From contig CAWGCA010000058.1 of the NCBI GenBank assembly GCA_963820955.1, positions 1-36,390 on the forward strand: a stretch of 36,390 nucleotides of DNA, given 5' to 3'. The DNA comes from CAWGCA01 sp963820955. GTDB lineage: Bacteria; Pseudomonadota; Gammaproteobacteria; Chromatiales; Chromatiaceae. Under the pieces are notes generated by a model, which worked only from the letters and a program-made list of their open reading frames with translations, had not been told where the DNA came from and did not search any database. Both the position numbers and the translations under genes were made by a program. Position 1 is the first letter of the stretch. Every line of letters starts with the position of its first letter. Below, in pieces: positions 17,429 through 25,248 of this stretch.

Positions 17429-18463
17429 TTACACTATCTGAAAAAGCTTCTGGTGATGATTTTTCTGTGAGCAGATTCGACACAGGGAATCCAGGTCTTT
17501 GCCTGCCACTGCAGGCTCATGGAAAGGAACACCACAGGCCGAACATCTCATTTCCCCAAGAGAAATGACATTTTTCTCCTGTGTGGCCCAGTGCTGGATT
17601 GTGATCGCATCTTGATCACAGATATCGATGCACATGCCACATCCAGTACATCTGGATGCCATCAGCCGGTAGCTAGGTACAGAGTCCTCTAGATCGAGTG
17701 AGAGAGCCCCGTGAGGACATACTCTGATACAGGCGTCACAGCCGGAACAGCGCCTCGAATCGATATCCGGAACATTGGGCAGAATGGAATCATCGGCCAG
17801 GTCGGGCAACAGCTGCGCGGGAGGCGCGAAAAGCTCACTTTCTCTCCCCAAAAAAATGTGCAGATTATTCGCACTGTTCTTATCTGTTTCAACCAAGGCG
17901 CGCAAAAACCCGCGTCTGTTGAGCAGGGGACCAGCGGGTGCGTCTTTTGTCTTAGATCGATAAGAGGACCATTCCGCTAAGGGCTTTTGCTCCAGCACGA
18001 ACGGTGGGTTTCCCGATTGCCTCAGGGATTTGTTCAAACTGGCAATGCGTTGGTGAAGCCGCGGCGCTTTTCCTCCCCTTGGGCATTCATCGCAGTTTCC
18101 CATGGCAACGACAAGCCCCATGATGCTACGACCATAGAGGCGCAGAATCTCCTGCAGGCCCAATGAGTGGATGCAGGGGAGGATGGTATTGGTTTCTTCC
18201 ACGCCGGCGCGCTCGCAGGCCGCCATGGCAATCCGTTGTCCCCGCCATGTCCTGGTTGCCAACGACTGACTGATATCGATTGCACCTTCCGGGCATTCGG
18301 GTTGGCACAGGCCGCATCCATCGCAAGTCTCAAGATCGAGTGCGAGGGCATCGTCGTTTAGAATCCAGGCGCCGCTTGGACAGGCCTTCACACAAGCGTT
18401 GCAGGTCGCTGTCTCCAACAGCGAATGTACACAGCGATCTGCAATAGCCTGCGGAAAGTTCAA
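17429..18463 (-). CDS. Multi-cluster 4Fe-4S ferredoxin protein
   Basis: A 344-residue iron-sulfur protein at the end of the molybdoenzyme operon. Two N-terminal cluster motifs (CNACVKACPSGAW and CDGCGLCQPECPEGAI) and two in the C-terminal half (CSGCDACIRVCPHGAL and CTGCGMCIDICDQDAI) predict about four [4Fe-4S] clusters. CSACG...CRICS near the end could bind another metal. The middle (about 85-150) resembles a small redox domain with CERAG, LPCIHSLG and GNCDECPRGG. No signal peptide is seen, so it is probably cytosolic. The start is TTG at 18463; a stop codon lies two codons upstream in frame. It could pass electrons or assist maturation. The precise role is unknown. Confidence 0.85.
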   Translation of the reverse strand: MNFPQAIADRCVHSLLETATCNACVKACPSGAWILNDDALALDLETCDGCGLCQPECPEGAIDISQSLATRTWRGQRIAMAACERAGVEETNTILPCIHSLGLQEILRLYGRSIMGLVVAMGNCDECPRGGKAPRLHQRIASLNKSLRQSGNPPFVLEQKPLAEWSSYRSKTKDAPAGPLLNRRGFLRALVETDKNSANNLHIFLGRESELFAPPAQLLPDLADDSILPNVPDIDSRRCSGCDACIRVCPHGALSLDLEDSVPSYRLMASRCTGCGMCIDICDQDAITIQHWATQEKNVISLGEMRCSACGVPFHEPAVAGKDLDSLCRICSQKNHHQKLFQIV

Positions 18464-18494
18464 ATTCTACTCGTTCAGAATTAGAAAGGCGCCC

Positions 18495-18878
18495 TCACTG
18501 CTTCAGGGATCGGATGTAGGCAACCAGGTCGTTGATTTCTGCGTCTGAAAAATCCGCGCGGCCTGGCATGGCGACGTTGCCACCGTATTTCCCGCCACCA
18601 TTCTTTATTACGTTGGCAAGATCGGTGTCAGTGCCAATCTGGCCGTCACCGTCGGTGTCCAGGCGGAAGGCGGCGCTGGAGAAACTGACGGGTTTGGGGT
18701 TCAATGCAACGGCGGCGGCGCCGTCACCGGCGCCGGTAGCGCCATGGCAGGTGGCACAAGCCCCCTTGCCATCATAGACTGCCTTCCCCGCAGCAGCATC
18801 GCCCGCTGTTGCCGGGGCGGCAGCAAAAACGGTAAGAATCAGGGGGAGTAGTCGCGTCAGATTGTTAACAACTTTCAT
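18495..18878 (-). CDS. Periplasmic monoheme cytochrome c with EF-hand-like loop
   Basis: A 127-residue class I cytochrome c. A signal peptide covers about 1-25 (LPLILTVFAAAPATAG). The heme site CATCH is at 41-45. The distal ligand is probably M104 in NVAMPGRADFSD, and the C-terminal helix is INDLVAYIRSLKQ. Between them, DTDGDGQIGTDTD (74-86) resembles a calcium-binding EF-hand loop, with oxygen ligands at alternating positions. It sits between the TorD-type chaperone gene and the ferredoxin gene. It is a likely soluble electron carrier to or from the molybdoenzyme. Confidence 0.92.
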   Translation of the reverse strand: MKVVNNLTRLLPLILTVFAAAPATAGDAAAGKAVYDGKGACATCHGATGAGDGAAAVALNPKPVSFSSAAFRLDTDGDGQIGTDTDLANVIKNGGGKYGGNVAMPGRADFSDAEINDLVAYIRSLKQ

Positions 18879-18923
18879 GATTGTGTCCTCTCCATATAGA
18901 TTTTTTTAGTTCGACAACAGGCC

Positions 18924-19691
18924 CTAGACTGCCGGACCGACCCCCGGTACGAAGGCAACGGGAACAGGGTCTTCCCTAGGGTTCGGCTTCATACGTTCAT
19001 CTATCTCTTCCTTGGTTGGCCTGGGTTGATTCAGCACATCGGCGATCAGATCACGTAGCTCCTCACAATAGGCACCTGTAAGCATGGCGACACTGGCAAA
19101 ATAGTCAGTATCGCACTTGGCGGCCACCCGTTCGGTAAAATCCATCAGCCAGCGCAGCAGGTGTTCGTCCATGAAGCGGGCCACCTCCTGTAGACGCTGG
19201 TGACCCACTTCGCCGGTCAACAGCAGACCAACGAACTCCAACTGCAACACCAGATGGTCATCCGGCCGGATTCGCCAGTTCGGGGCGGACATGCCGTATC
19301 GTCCATACCATTCCCGGACCTGAAACATGCTGTCCTGATAGGTCAGGTTTTCTTCGTCGATCCAGACCGATTCCTCGGGTGAGGCCTGAATGCTGTGGTT
19401 CAGGTAAATACCGGCATAGTCAGCAGCCAGTTCATCCATTGCTTTCTGGTCCGGGGCCTCCGGAAGCATCGCGATCACCCTAGTAGCAGCGTCACTGGCC
19501 TTGAGCCCCAGTTCAGAAGTCAGCCTTAGTCCCAGACCACTGGGGAAGCGCTCATCTTTGAGTATCTGGAGGAAATCGCCGTCCGGTTCCCTGATATGCA
19601 AAGTGGCCAGCATCTGCAGGTCTTCCGCCAAGACATTGAAGAAGGTGCTCAGCGGGTTGTCCGGATTGACCGGCCTGTGTTGTATGGTCAT
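18924..19691 (-). CDS. TorD/DmsD-family molybdoenzyme chaperone
   Basis: A 255-residue, mostly helical cytosolic protein. The segment WRIRPDDHLVLQLEFVGLLL (about 142-161) carries the (E/R)xPDDHxxxxLEF-type signature of TorD/DmsD/NarJ-like chaperones, which bind Tat signal peptides and help insert the molybdenum cofactor. DELAADYAGIYLN (about 85-97) corresponds to the early family motif. Its start overlaps the stop codon of the Fe-S subunit gene (TAATG), so translation is coupled. The C-terminal tail rich in Pro (PREDPVPVAFVPGVGP) is longer than in many relatives. The client is very probably the DmsA-like enzyme encoded upstream. Confidence 0.88.
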   Translation of the reverse strand: MTIQHRPVNPDNPLSTFFNVLAEDLQMLATLHIREPDGDFLQILKDERFPSGLGLRLTSELGLKASDAATRVIAMLPEAPDQKAMDELAADYAGIYLNHSIQASPEESVWIDEENLTYQDSMFQVREWYGRYGMSAPNWRIRPDDHLVLQLEFVGLLLTGEVGHQRLQEVARFMDEHLLRWLMDFTERVAAKCDTDYFASVAMLTGAYCEELRDLIADVLNQPRPTKEEIDERMKPNPREDPVPVAFVPGVGPAV

Positions 19692-20362
19692 TACTTCACT
19701 TTACCTTTACTGTGGGCCACAAAGCCGATAGAGGGATGGGTGAGTTCAATGTCAGCCATATTCTTCACCTGGCGCACCACATTGTCGTTAGGTCCAACAG
19801 CGACTGTCTCCATGCTGCCACCCCAGATCTCCTCGATGGGCCCGATGTCCAGTACCCGCATCATGCAGGCCATCACGCAGTAGGGTTTGCGGCCAGCATC
19901 GATTTCGTCCACGCACATATTGCACTTTTTGACGATACCATCGCTTGGGTCGAACTGGGGTGCGCCGAAAGGACAGGCCGCCTCGCAGCGGCGGCAGCCG
20001 ATGCAGAGGGTGGAGTCGATATCGACGATCCCGTCCTGCTTGCGCTTGAAAAGCGCACCGGTTGGGCAGGTTGGCAAACAGGCGGGTTCCGCACAGTGGT
20101 TGCAGGACATGTTGATCTTGTAGGCAAATACGTCCGGATAAGTCCCGCCCTCAACATACTGCACACGCCGGAAACGTGGCCCCGGCGCCAGTCCGTTCTT
20201 ATCTTTACAGGCTATCTCGCAGGCCCGACAGCCGATGCAGTCGACATTGTTGTGCACGAAACCCAATTGCATCTCCGGCTTTACCGGGGTATAGGTTTCA
20301 CGCTTATGACGCTTGACGGCTTCCTTGATTTTACTCGTGTCTTTTTGCTCAGCCATTGTCAT
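19691..20362 (-). CDS. DmsB-type four-cluster Fe-S electron-transfer subunit
   Basis: A 223-residue partner subunit of a DMSO-reductase-family enzyme. Four cysteine groups are visible: CIGCRACEIAC, CNHCAEPACLPTCP, CIGCRRCEAACP and CNMC...CVMAC, predicting four [4Fe-4S] clusters. No signal peptide is present, so it should travel through the Tat system together with the catalytic subunit. Two starts are possible: 20362, or the second ATG at 20356, which has the better spacing from GGAGG. It lies 18 bp behind the catalytic gene and overlaps the chaperone gene by 1 bp. No NrfD- or DmsC-type membrane anchor gene follows. Confidence 0.93.
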   Translation of the reverse strand: MTMAEQKDTSKIKEAVKRHKRETYTPVKPEMQLGFVHNNVDCIGCRACEIACKDKNGLAPGPRFRRVQYVEGGTYPDVFAYKINMSCNHCAEPACLPTCPTGALFKRKQDGIVDIDSTLCIGCRRCEAACPFGAPQFDPSDGIVKKCNMCVDEIDAGRKPYCVMACMMRVLDIGPIEEIWGGSMETVAVGPNDNVVRQVKNMADIELTHPSIGFVAHSKGKVK

Positions 20363-20380
20363 TGTCCTCCAGACCTGTCG

Positions 20381-22954
20381 TTAAAGATCACGCCGGAAGA
20401 CGTGCGCTCGGGATGTAGCCAGCTTGTCCCAGCCGGGTCGATGATTCAGGTCCGTTTTCTTTATATCGCATAGTACGGTGTTGTAGGCGAAGGCCCCTGC
20501 CGGGCTCGGCTCGTCAAGGGTCAGGAAATCCGGGTTGCCGGCCCGGTCCACCCCGTTTTCATCCAGGTCCATCCATGCGCCCTCATGGATGACCAACACA
20601 CCCGGCATGCATCGCTCCGTCACATATGCGGGTACCACCACCTTGCCGCGATCGTTCCAAACCTCCACGATATCCCCGTTCTTGACATCGAGGCGCCGGG
20701 CATCGGAGGCATTGATGGTCACCTCCTGTTCGTAGGTCTCACGCAGCCACCCGCAATTGTTGAAGATGGAATGGGTGCGCCAACGCGGGTGCGGTGAAAT
20801 AAGGTGGAACGGATGTTTTTCTGTTTTTGGGCTGTTCAGCGATTCGAACGGCTCTATCCACTTGGGGATAGAAGGGATATGGTAGCCGTACTTGGTCTTG
20901 GTCCAGTCCGATATCTGGGCCAGTTCGGTGCACAGGATCTCGATTTTTCCGGACGGTGTCTGGAAGCGCTCGCCATTTTCGATCTGATTTCGAAACGCAA
21001 CGTGCGGTTGAGCCAGCTGAAATTTGTAAACCCCATACCGCTTGAAATCCTCCCAGGACATATCGACGTGCTGGTGATTCTGGACTTTTCCCCACCAGTC
21101 CCTCAGATAGGCCTCATCCACATTGTCGTTGATATTGAAATAGTCCCTGTTTGCCTTGGGATTGTAGGCCCGGCCGAATACTTCCCCCCCAATCCGGTAG
21201 GCCAGTTCGGTGAATATCTGGAAATCGGTCTTGGATTCGCCCAGGGGTTCGATCACCTTAGGACGATGAATATAGTAGTGCCCCTTGTACCAGGGCAGGG
21301 CTACGTCATGCCGCTCGAAGTGTGTGGCGACGGGAAACAGCACGTCCGCCCACAGCCCGGACGGCGTGATGGTTGAATCCATGCAGACCACCAGCTCCAG
21401 TTTTTTTATTGCCTCGATTTCCTTGTTGATGTTGGTCAGCTGATTGAACCAGTCGGAGCCCTGCCAGAAGATCCCCTTTATATTGGGAATCTGACCGTCC
21501 GTTGCATCCTGACGCGGCCAGAGACCGATCTCCTCTCGCTTCACATTGGGGTAGTTGAGGACGCAATGGGCCCAGCGGTCCGATTTGATCGCCTGAAACC
21601 AGATATTGGAGTACTGGTCGTATGGATAGGCCACGGCTTCCGCGTGCCAGGCCTTGCCCACGCCTTCGGCACAGCCGCCCAGTATGCCGATATTGCCGGT
21701 CATCGCCTGCAGTGCCGCAGCCATTCGGCTGTACTGCTCGCCATAGGCATTGCGCCCTGGCGACCATGACGCCTTTAAAGCGGCCGGTTTGGTGGTGGCA
21801 TACATGTCGGCCAGTTTCTTAATATCCTCGGCGGACACCCCACAGATGGCCGCCGCCCACTCCGGCGTCTTCTGCTGCCCATCGTATTTACCCAGGATAT
21901 AGTCCTTGAAATTCTCCGCACCATTGGCGGAACCAGTGGCCCATTCCGGCATGGTTCCGGCATCCATGCCCTGGCAGAACCGATCGATGAATGCCTGGTC
22001 ATGGAGATTGTTGCTGAAGATGTAGTGGGCCATACCCGCCATCATTGCCGCATCCGTGTTCGGTCGGATTGGAATCCACCAGGCGTCATAGGCGGCGGCG
22101 GAATCTGTATACTGCGGATCGATCAGCACAAACTTGCAGCCGCGTTGTTTGGCCATCCGCATGTACATGAAGGTATTGCCGCCATGGAAGGTGTACGCCG
22201 GGTTCCAGCCCCACATGATCATCAGCTTGGAATCGGCAAATGTATCATCTTCATTGCCGTCTTCTATGGTCCCAAAAGTCCAGCGAGAGCTGGTCGTGGT
22301 GCCTTGATAGGAGGGCACCGACCAGGAACTGGTACGACAACCGAACATCCCGAGAAATCGTCCGAGCAGCCCCTCGATCTGATCCGACTTATGCAGTACA
22401 CCGTAGGAGGCGCCGGCGTAGCTCTGATCCACTAATGCCGTCGGACCATAGGTATCCTTGATATGAACCATTTTCTGGACGACAAGACTCAGCGCCTCGT
22501 CCCATGACGCACGCTTGAATTTTCCTTCGCCCCGTTCGCCTACCCGGATCATCGGATAGAGCAGGCGTTCGGCGGAATACAGCCGCTGGCGGTAGGAGCG
22601 CCCGCGCAGGCAAGCCCTCAATTGAGGTTCTGCGCTGCTGTCCTTGCCAAAATAGCCGCCGCGCTGATAACGGCCGTCGTCCGTCGACAGGCGTACGATT
22701 ACGTCCTTCCATTTATGGGCCACCAGCATGTGTCGGGAACCACAGTTATGGGCACAACTGGTGACCACGGTTTCCAGTTCATCGTCTTTCGGGTAGGGCT
22801 CGTAGGCAAAGGCCTTTGCGTTTTTGGCGGTTTTCAACTCCACCAGGCCACCGGTTGCCAGTGCCGCGCTTCCCGCTGCCGTCCGCTTGAGGAACGAACG
22901 CCGCGTCAGATTCAGGCGAGCATACAGTTCATCGTTGGGTTTTTCGATACTCAT
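20381..22954 (-). CDS. DmsA-like molybdopterin oxidoreductase, Tat-exported
   Basis: An 857-residue catalytic subunit of the DMSO reductase family. The Tat motif TRRSFLK is at 17-23. The N-terminal cluster region reads C67-x3-C71-x3-H75 and then C115 in RACLRGRS; the third cysteine of the DmsA/YnfE pattern is replaced by histidine. The following blocks YPMIRVGERGEGKFKRASWDEAL, LIDPQYTDSAAAYDAWWIPIRPNTDAAMMAGMAH and MTGNIGILGG resemble DmsA closely. By ungapped comparison, S215 (PSYQG) lies where DmsA has its molybdenum-ligand serine. Cofactor-binding C-terminal blocks (HPFHLISPHPRWRTHS; NASDARRLDVKNGDIVEVWNDRG) are intact. A ribosome-binding site AGAGG precedes ATG. The substrate (a sulfoxide, N-oxide, Se/S oxyanion or other) cannot be told from sequence. 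Confidence 0.92.
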   Translation of the reverse strand: MSIEKPNDELYARLNLTRRSFLKRTAAGSAALATGGLVELKTAKNAKAFAYEPYPKDDELETVVTSCAHNCGSRHMLVAHKWKDVIVRLSTDDGRYQRGGYFGKDSSAEPQLRACLRGRSYRQRLYSAERLLYPMIRVGERGEGKFKRASWDEALSLVVQKMVHIKDTYGPTALVDQSYAGASYGVLHKSDQIEGLLGRFLGMFGCRTSSWSVPSYQGTTTSSRWTFGTIEDGNEDDTFADSKLMIMWGWNPAYTFHGGNTFMYMRMAKQRGCKFVLIDPQYTDSAAAYDAWWIPIRPNTDAAMMAGMAHYIFSNNLHDQAFIDRFCQGMDAGTMPEWATGSANGAENFKDYILGKYDGQQKTPEWAAAICGVSAEDIKKLADMYATTKPAALKASWSPGRNAYGEQYSRMAAALQAMTGNIGILGGCAEGVGKAWHAEAVAYPYDQYSNIWFQAIKSDRWAHCVLNYPNVKREEIGLWPRQDATDGQIPNIKGIFWQGSDWFNQLTNINKEIEAIKKLELVVCMDSTITPSGLWADVLFPVATHFERHDVALPWYKGHYYIHRPKVIEPLGESKTDFQIFTELAYRIGGEVFGRAYNPKANRDYFNINDNVDEAYLRDWWGKVQNHQHVDMSWEDFKRYGVYKFQLAQPHVAFRNQIENGERFQTPSGKIEILCTELAQISDWTKTKYGYHIPSIPKWIEPFESLNSPKTEKHPFHLISPHPRWRTHSIFNNCGWLRETYEQEVTINASDARRLDVKNGDIVEVWNDRGKVVVPAYVTERCMPGVLVIHEGAWMDLDENGVDRAGNPDFLTLDEPSPAGAFAYNTVLCDIKKTDLNHRPGWDKLATSRAHVFRRDL

Positions 22955-22979
22955 CGGTTCCTCTCCGTTCGCGGCGATA

Positions 22980-23789
22980 TCACTTCTGGGCCTGTTTTTG
23001 TTTAATTAAAAAGCGCGGCTTAGATTCGGTGGGACGCTCTGCGGCCCATTCAGGAACCTCTTTGGCTGCGCCGCTCCAAGTGTGCCGCGGATACGGATAG
23101 GCGATACGATACCAGGCCCTGCCGCCATGGCAGCCATAACAGACATCGCCATCTTTTTTTGCCGCTTCCTCGATGGCATCCGCCTTGAGGAAATTGACCT
23201 GGTGGCGGTTGGTGCGGATCCCCGCGTGGCACAAATTGCAGTTGTTTTGGAAAGCATCCCGGGATTCAGGCCATGGCCCGGGCAGTCCCATTAACGCAAA
23301 AGGGTGGGTACCATGGCACATCAGGCAGGTATCCGGGTTGACTGATTTGCGCAGGGTGAAATCTTGATTCGCCTGATCCGGGGGGATGGGGGCCTCTTCA
23401 CGGGGGTCATCTCCCTGATGACAGGTGTTGCACTTCATGTCCATCAGCTGTTTGGCCTGGGGGCCGACCAGATGACGTTGATGGAATGTCATCTGAGGTC
23501 CTTCGTAAGTATGCAGTGTCTGGTACCAGGCAAGCACTGCACTTGCTTTTACGCCCGCAGGCGATTCATCCAGGACTTTACGTTCGATGATTTCCTGATG
23601 ACAACTCAGGCACTGATCGTTGGTGGCGTTGTCGATGGCAGGCTTGAAATGAGAGGGATGCCATCGGGCCCTTTCGAAATCCATGGTATTTGCCGTTGCA
23701 GGCTGTCCAGCAAAGGCGGTTCCCATCCCGGATAGCAAGATCGAAACAATCAGGAGGGAATATGGCTTGGTATTCTTCTGCTTCATCAC
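22980..23789 (-). CDS. Periplasmic pentaheme cytochrome c
   Basis: A 269-residue secreted multiheme cytochrome. A signal peptide covers about 10-28 (YSLLIVSILLSGMGTAFAG). Five CXXCH sites lie at 60-64, 120-124, 155-159, 184-188 and 217-221 (CLSCH, CNTCH, CLMCH, CNLCH, CYGCH). Additional histidines (for example H93, H103, H106, H162, H196, H236) could be distal ligands. There is no membrane helix after the signal, so it is not a NapC/NirT-type anchor. It is the first cytochrome of the molybdoenzyme operon and ends 25 bp before the catalytic gene. It is a likely electron donor or acceptor. I do not recognise a named family. Confidence 0.9.
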   Translation of the reverse strand: MMKQKNTKPYSLLIVSILLSGMGTAFAGQPATANTMDFERARWHPSHFKPAIDNATNDQCLSCHQEIIERKVLDESPAGVKASAVLAWYQTLHTYEGPQMTFHQRHLVGPQAKQLMDMKCNTCHQGDDPREEAPIPPDQANQDFTLRKSVNPDTCLMCHGTHPFALMGLPGPWPESRDAFQNNCNLCHAGIRTNRHQVNFLKADAIEEAAKKDGDVCYGCHGGRAWYRIAYPYPRHTWSGAAKEVPEWAAERPTESKPRFLIKQKQAQK

Positions 23790-23830
23790 TCAACTCCTCC
23801 ATCCGAACAAGCGAAATATTCCAGTTAGCC

Positions 23831-23861
23831 GGGGGCAGTGCGAAAAGCACACACTGCCCCC
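23831..23861. terminator. Stem-loop between repeat-protein gene and cytochrome operon
   Basis: GGGGGCAGTG (23831-23840) pairs with CACTGCCCCC (23852-23861), a perfect 10-bp GC-rich stem with an 11-nt loop. Reading leftward there is no U-tract after it. It could reduce read-through or protect the 3' end of the repeat-protein mRNA, so that more of it is made than of the enzymes downstream. Confidence 0.55.
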
Positions 23862-23900
23862 TTTCCTATATCGAATTCATCCTTGAATTCAGGTCGGTTC

Positions 23901-25007
23901 TTACTTCCAGCCAGACATGCCGGACATTCCGCCCATTCCGCCCATTCCGCCCATTCCGCCCATACCGGACATTCCGCCCATGCCGGACATTCCGCCCATG
24001 CCGGACATTCCGCCCATTCCGGACATTCCACCCATTCCGGACATTCCACTCATGCCGGTTGCCGGGTAGAAGAAGATCTGGCCCTGAGGAGTGATACGGA
24101 AGTAGCCACTCATACCGGACATTCCGCCCATGCCGGACATTCCGCCCATGCCGGACATTCCGCCCATACCGGACATTCCGCCCATACCGGACATTCCGCC
24201 CATGCCGGACATTCCGCCCATGCCGGACATTCCGCCCATGCCGGACATTCCGCCCATACCGGACATTCCGCCCATGCCGGACATTCCGCCCATGCCGGAC
24301 ATTCCGCCCATACCGGACATTCCGCCCATACCGGACATTCCGCCCATGCCGGACATTCCGCCCATGCCGGACATTCCGCCCATGCCGGACATTCCGCCCA
24401 TGCCACTCATACCGGACATGCCGCTAGGTACCCAGACCCAATTGCCGCCCATTCCGGACATGCCGCCCATGCCGCCCATTCCGGACATGCCGCTCATGCC
24501 ACCCATTCCGGACATGCCGCCCATGCCACCCATTCCGGACATGCCGCTCATGCCACCCATTCCGGACATGCCGCTCATGCCACCCATTCCGGACATGCCG
24601 CCCATACCGGACATGCCGCTCATGCCACCCATTCCGGACATGCCGCTCATGCCAGTTGCCGGATAGAAGAAGATCTGGCCCTGGGGAGTGATCTGGAAAT
24701 AGCCGGACATACCGGACATGCCGCCCATGCCGCTCATACCGGACATGCCGCCCATGCCGCCCATTCCGGACATGCCACCCATACCGGACATGCCGCTCAT
24801 GCCACCCATTCCGGACATGCCGCTCATGCCACCCATACCGGACATGCCGCTCATGCCACCCATACCGGACATGCCGCCCATACCATCCATGCCAGACATG
24901 CCATACATGCTGGCAGAGGCAAACGGAGAGGCTGCCAGCGTAATTGCTGCCGCCATACCGATCGCCTTAACACCCTTTACTAAACTACGCATTCGAAAAT
25001 TAGACAT
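23901..25007 (-). CDS. Secreted Met/Gly-rich tandem-repeat protein (MGGMSG)n
   Basis: A 368-residue, cysteine-free low-complexity protein. A signal peptide covers about 1-33 (SLVKGVKAIGMAAAITLAASPFASA) and is preceded by a GGAGG ribosome-binding site. The rest is mainly MGGMSG and MSGMGG units. These are interrupted by two copies of GYF(Q/R)ITPQGQIFFYPATG (about 102-120 and 300-318) and one NWVWVPSG (about 187-195). The C-terminal third is encoded by about sixteen near-identical 18-bp repeats. The N-terminal half uses different codons for the same residues. Possible roles are a structural surface or granule coat protein, or a thioether metal (Cu(I)-type) binder; neither is shown. It precedes the cytochrome/molybdoenzyme genes on the same strand. 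Confidence 0.85.
   Translation of the reverse strand: MSNFRMRSLVKGVKAIGMAAAITLAASPFASASMYGMSGMDGMGGMSGMGGMSGMSGMGGMSGMSGMGGMSGMSGMGGMSGMGGMGGMSGMSGMGGMSGMSGYFQITPQGQIFFYPATGMSGMSGMGGMSGMSGMGGMSGMGGMSGMSGMGGMSGMSGMGGMGGMSGMGGMSGMSGMGGMGGMSGMGGNWVWVPSGMSGMSGMGGMSGMGGMSGMGGMSGMGGMSGMGGMSGMGGMSGMGGMSGMGGMSGMGGMSGMGGMSGMGGMSGMGGMSGMGGMSGMGGMSGMGGMSGMGGMSGMSGYFRITPQGQIFFYPATGMSGMSGMGGMSGMGGMSGMGGMSGMGGMSGMGGMGGMGGMGGMSGMSGWK
24054..24408 (-). repeat. 18-bp tandem repeats inside the Met/Gly-rich gene
   Basis: About sixteen units of CCGGACATTCCGCCCATG (plus-strand reading) lie end to end. They differ mainly at one wobble base (catgcc or catacc), giving glycine codons GGC or GGT on the coding strand. 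The unit is exactly six codons, so gain or loss of copies keeps the frame. The near-identity suggests recent amplification by slippage or recombination. Confidence 0.8.
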
Positions 25008-25248
25008 TACAATTCCTCCATCAGGACATTGGTATTAAATAAACAACTCTAGTTTTAGATCAAACGAATCGATTTCAACGAGATCGATCCTCCCTTTTTG
25101 CCGTCGACGCCATTGAGGTCGACAGCTGCCAGTGATCCACGATTGCCGAACCGATAAGTGAGCAGATATATCGTTTTCAAAGTCTAATTAAGTTCGGCTG
25201 AAGTCATGGATTCCAGCGGGTCCTTGCCAGCATTCAACCTGTCTGAAC

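Noticed and set aside
19712..20473. 253-residue plus-strand open frame over the Fe-S subunit gene
   Set aside because: Shadow of the cysteine-rich minus-strand gene, whose cluster motifs and operon overlaps are decisive.
20381..22954. Assignment as a type II enzyme (selenate, chlorate or nitrate reductase type)
   Set aside because: Type II enzymes have histidine at the first FS0 position. This protein has cysteine there and follows the DmsA/YnfE blocks instead.
23901..24900. CRISPR-like appearance of dense direct repeats
   Set aside because: Units are contiguous, in frame and without unique spacers; no cas genes are present.
23838..24983. Long plus-strand open frame rich in His-Ser-Ala-His repeats, opposite the Met/Gly gene
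   Set aside because: It is the antisense reading of the 18-bp repeats. It has no signal peptide or good ribosome-binding site and no non-repeat domain, while the minus frame has both a signal peptide and GGAGG.
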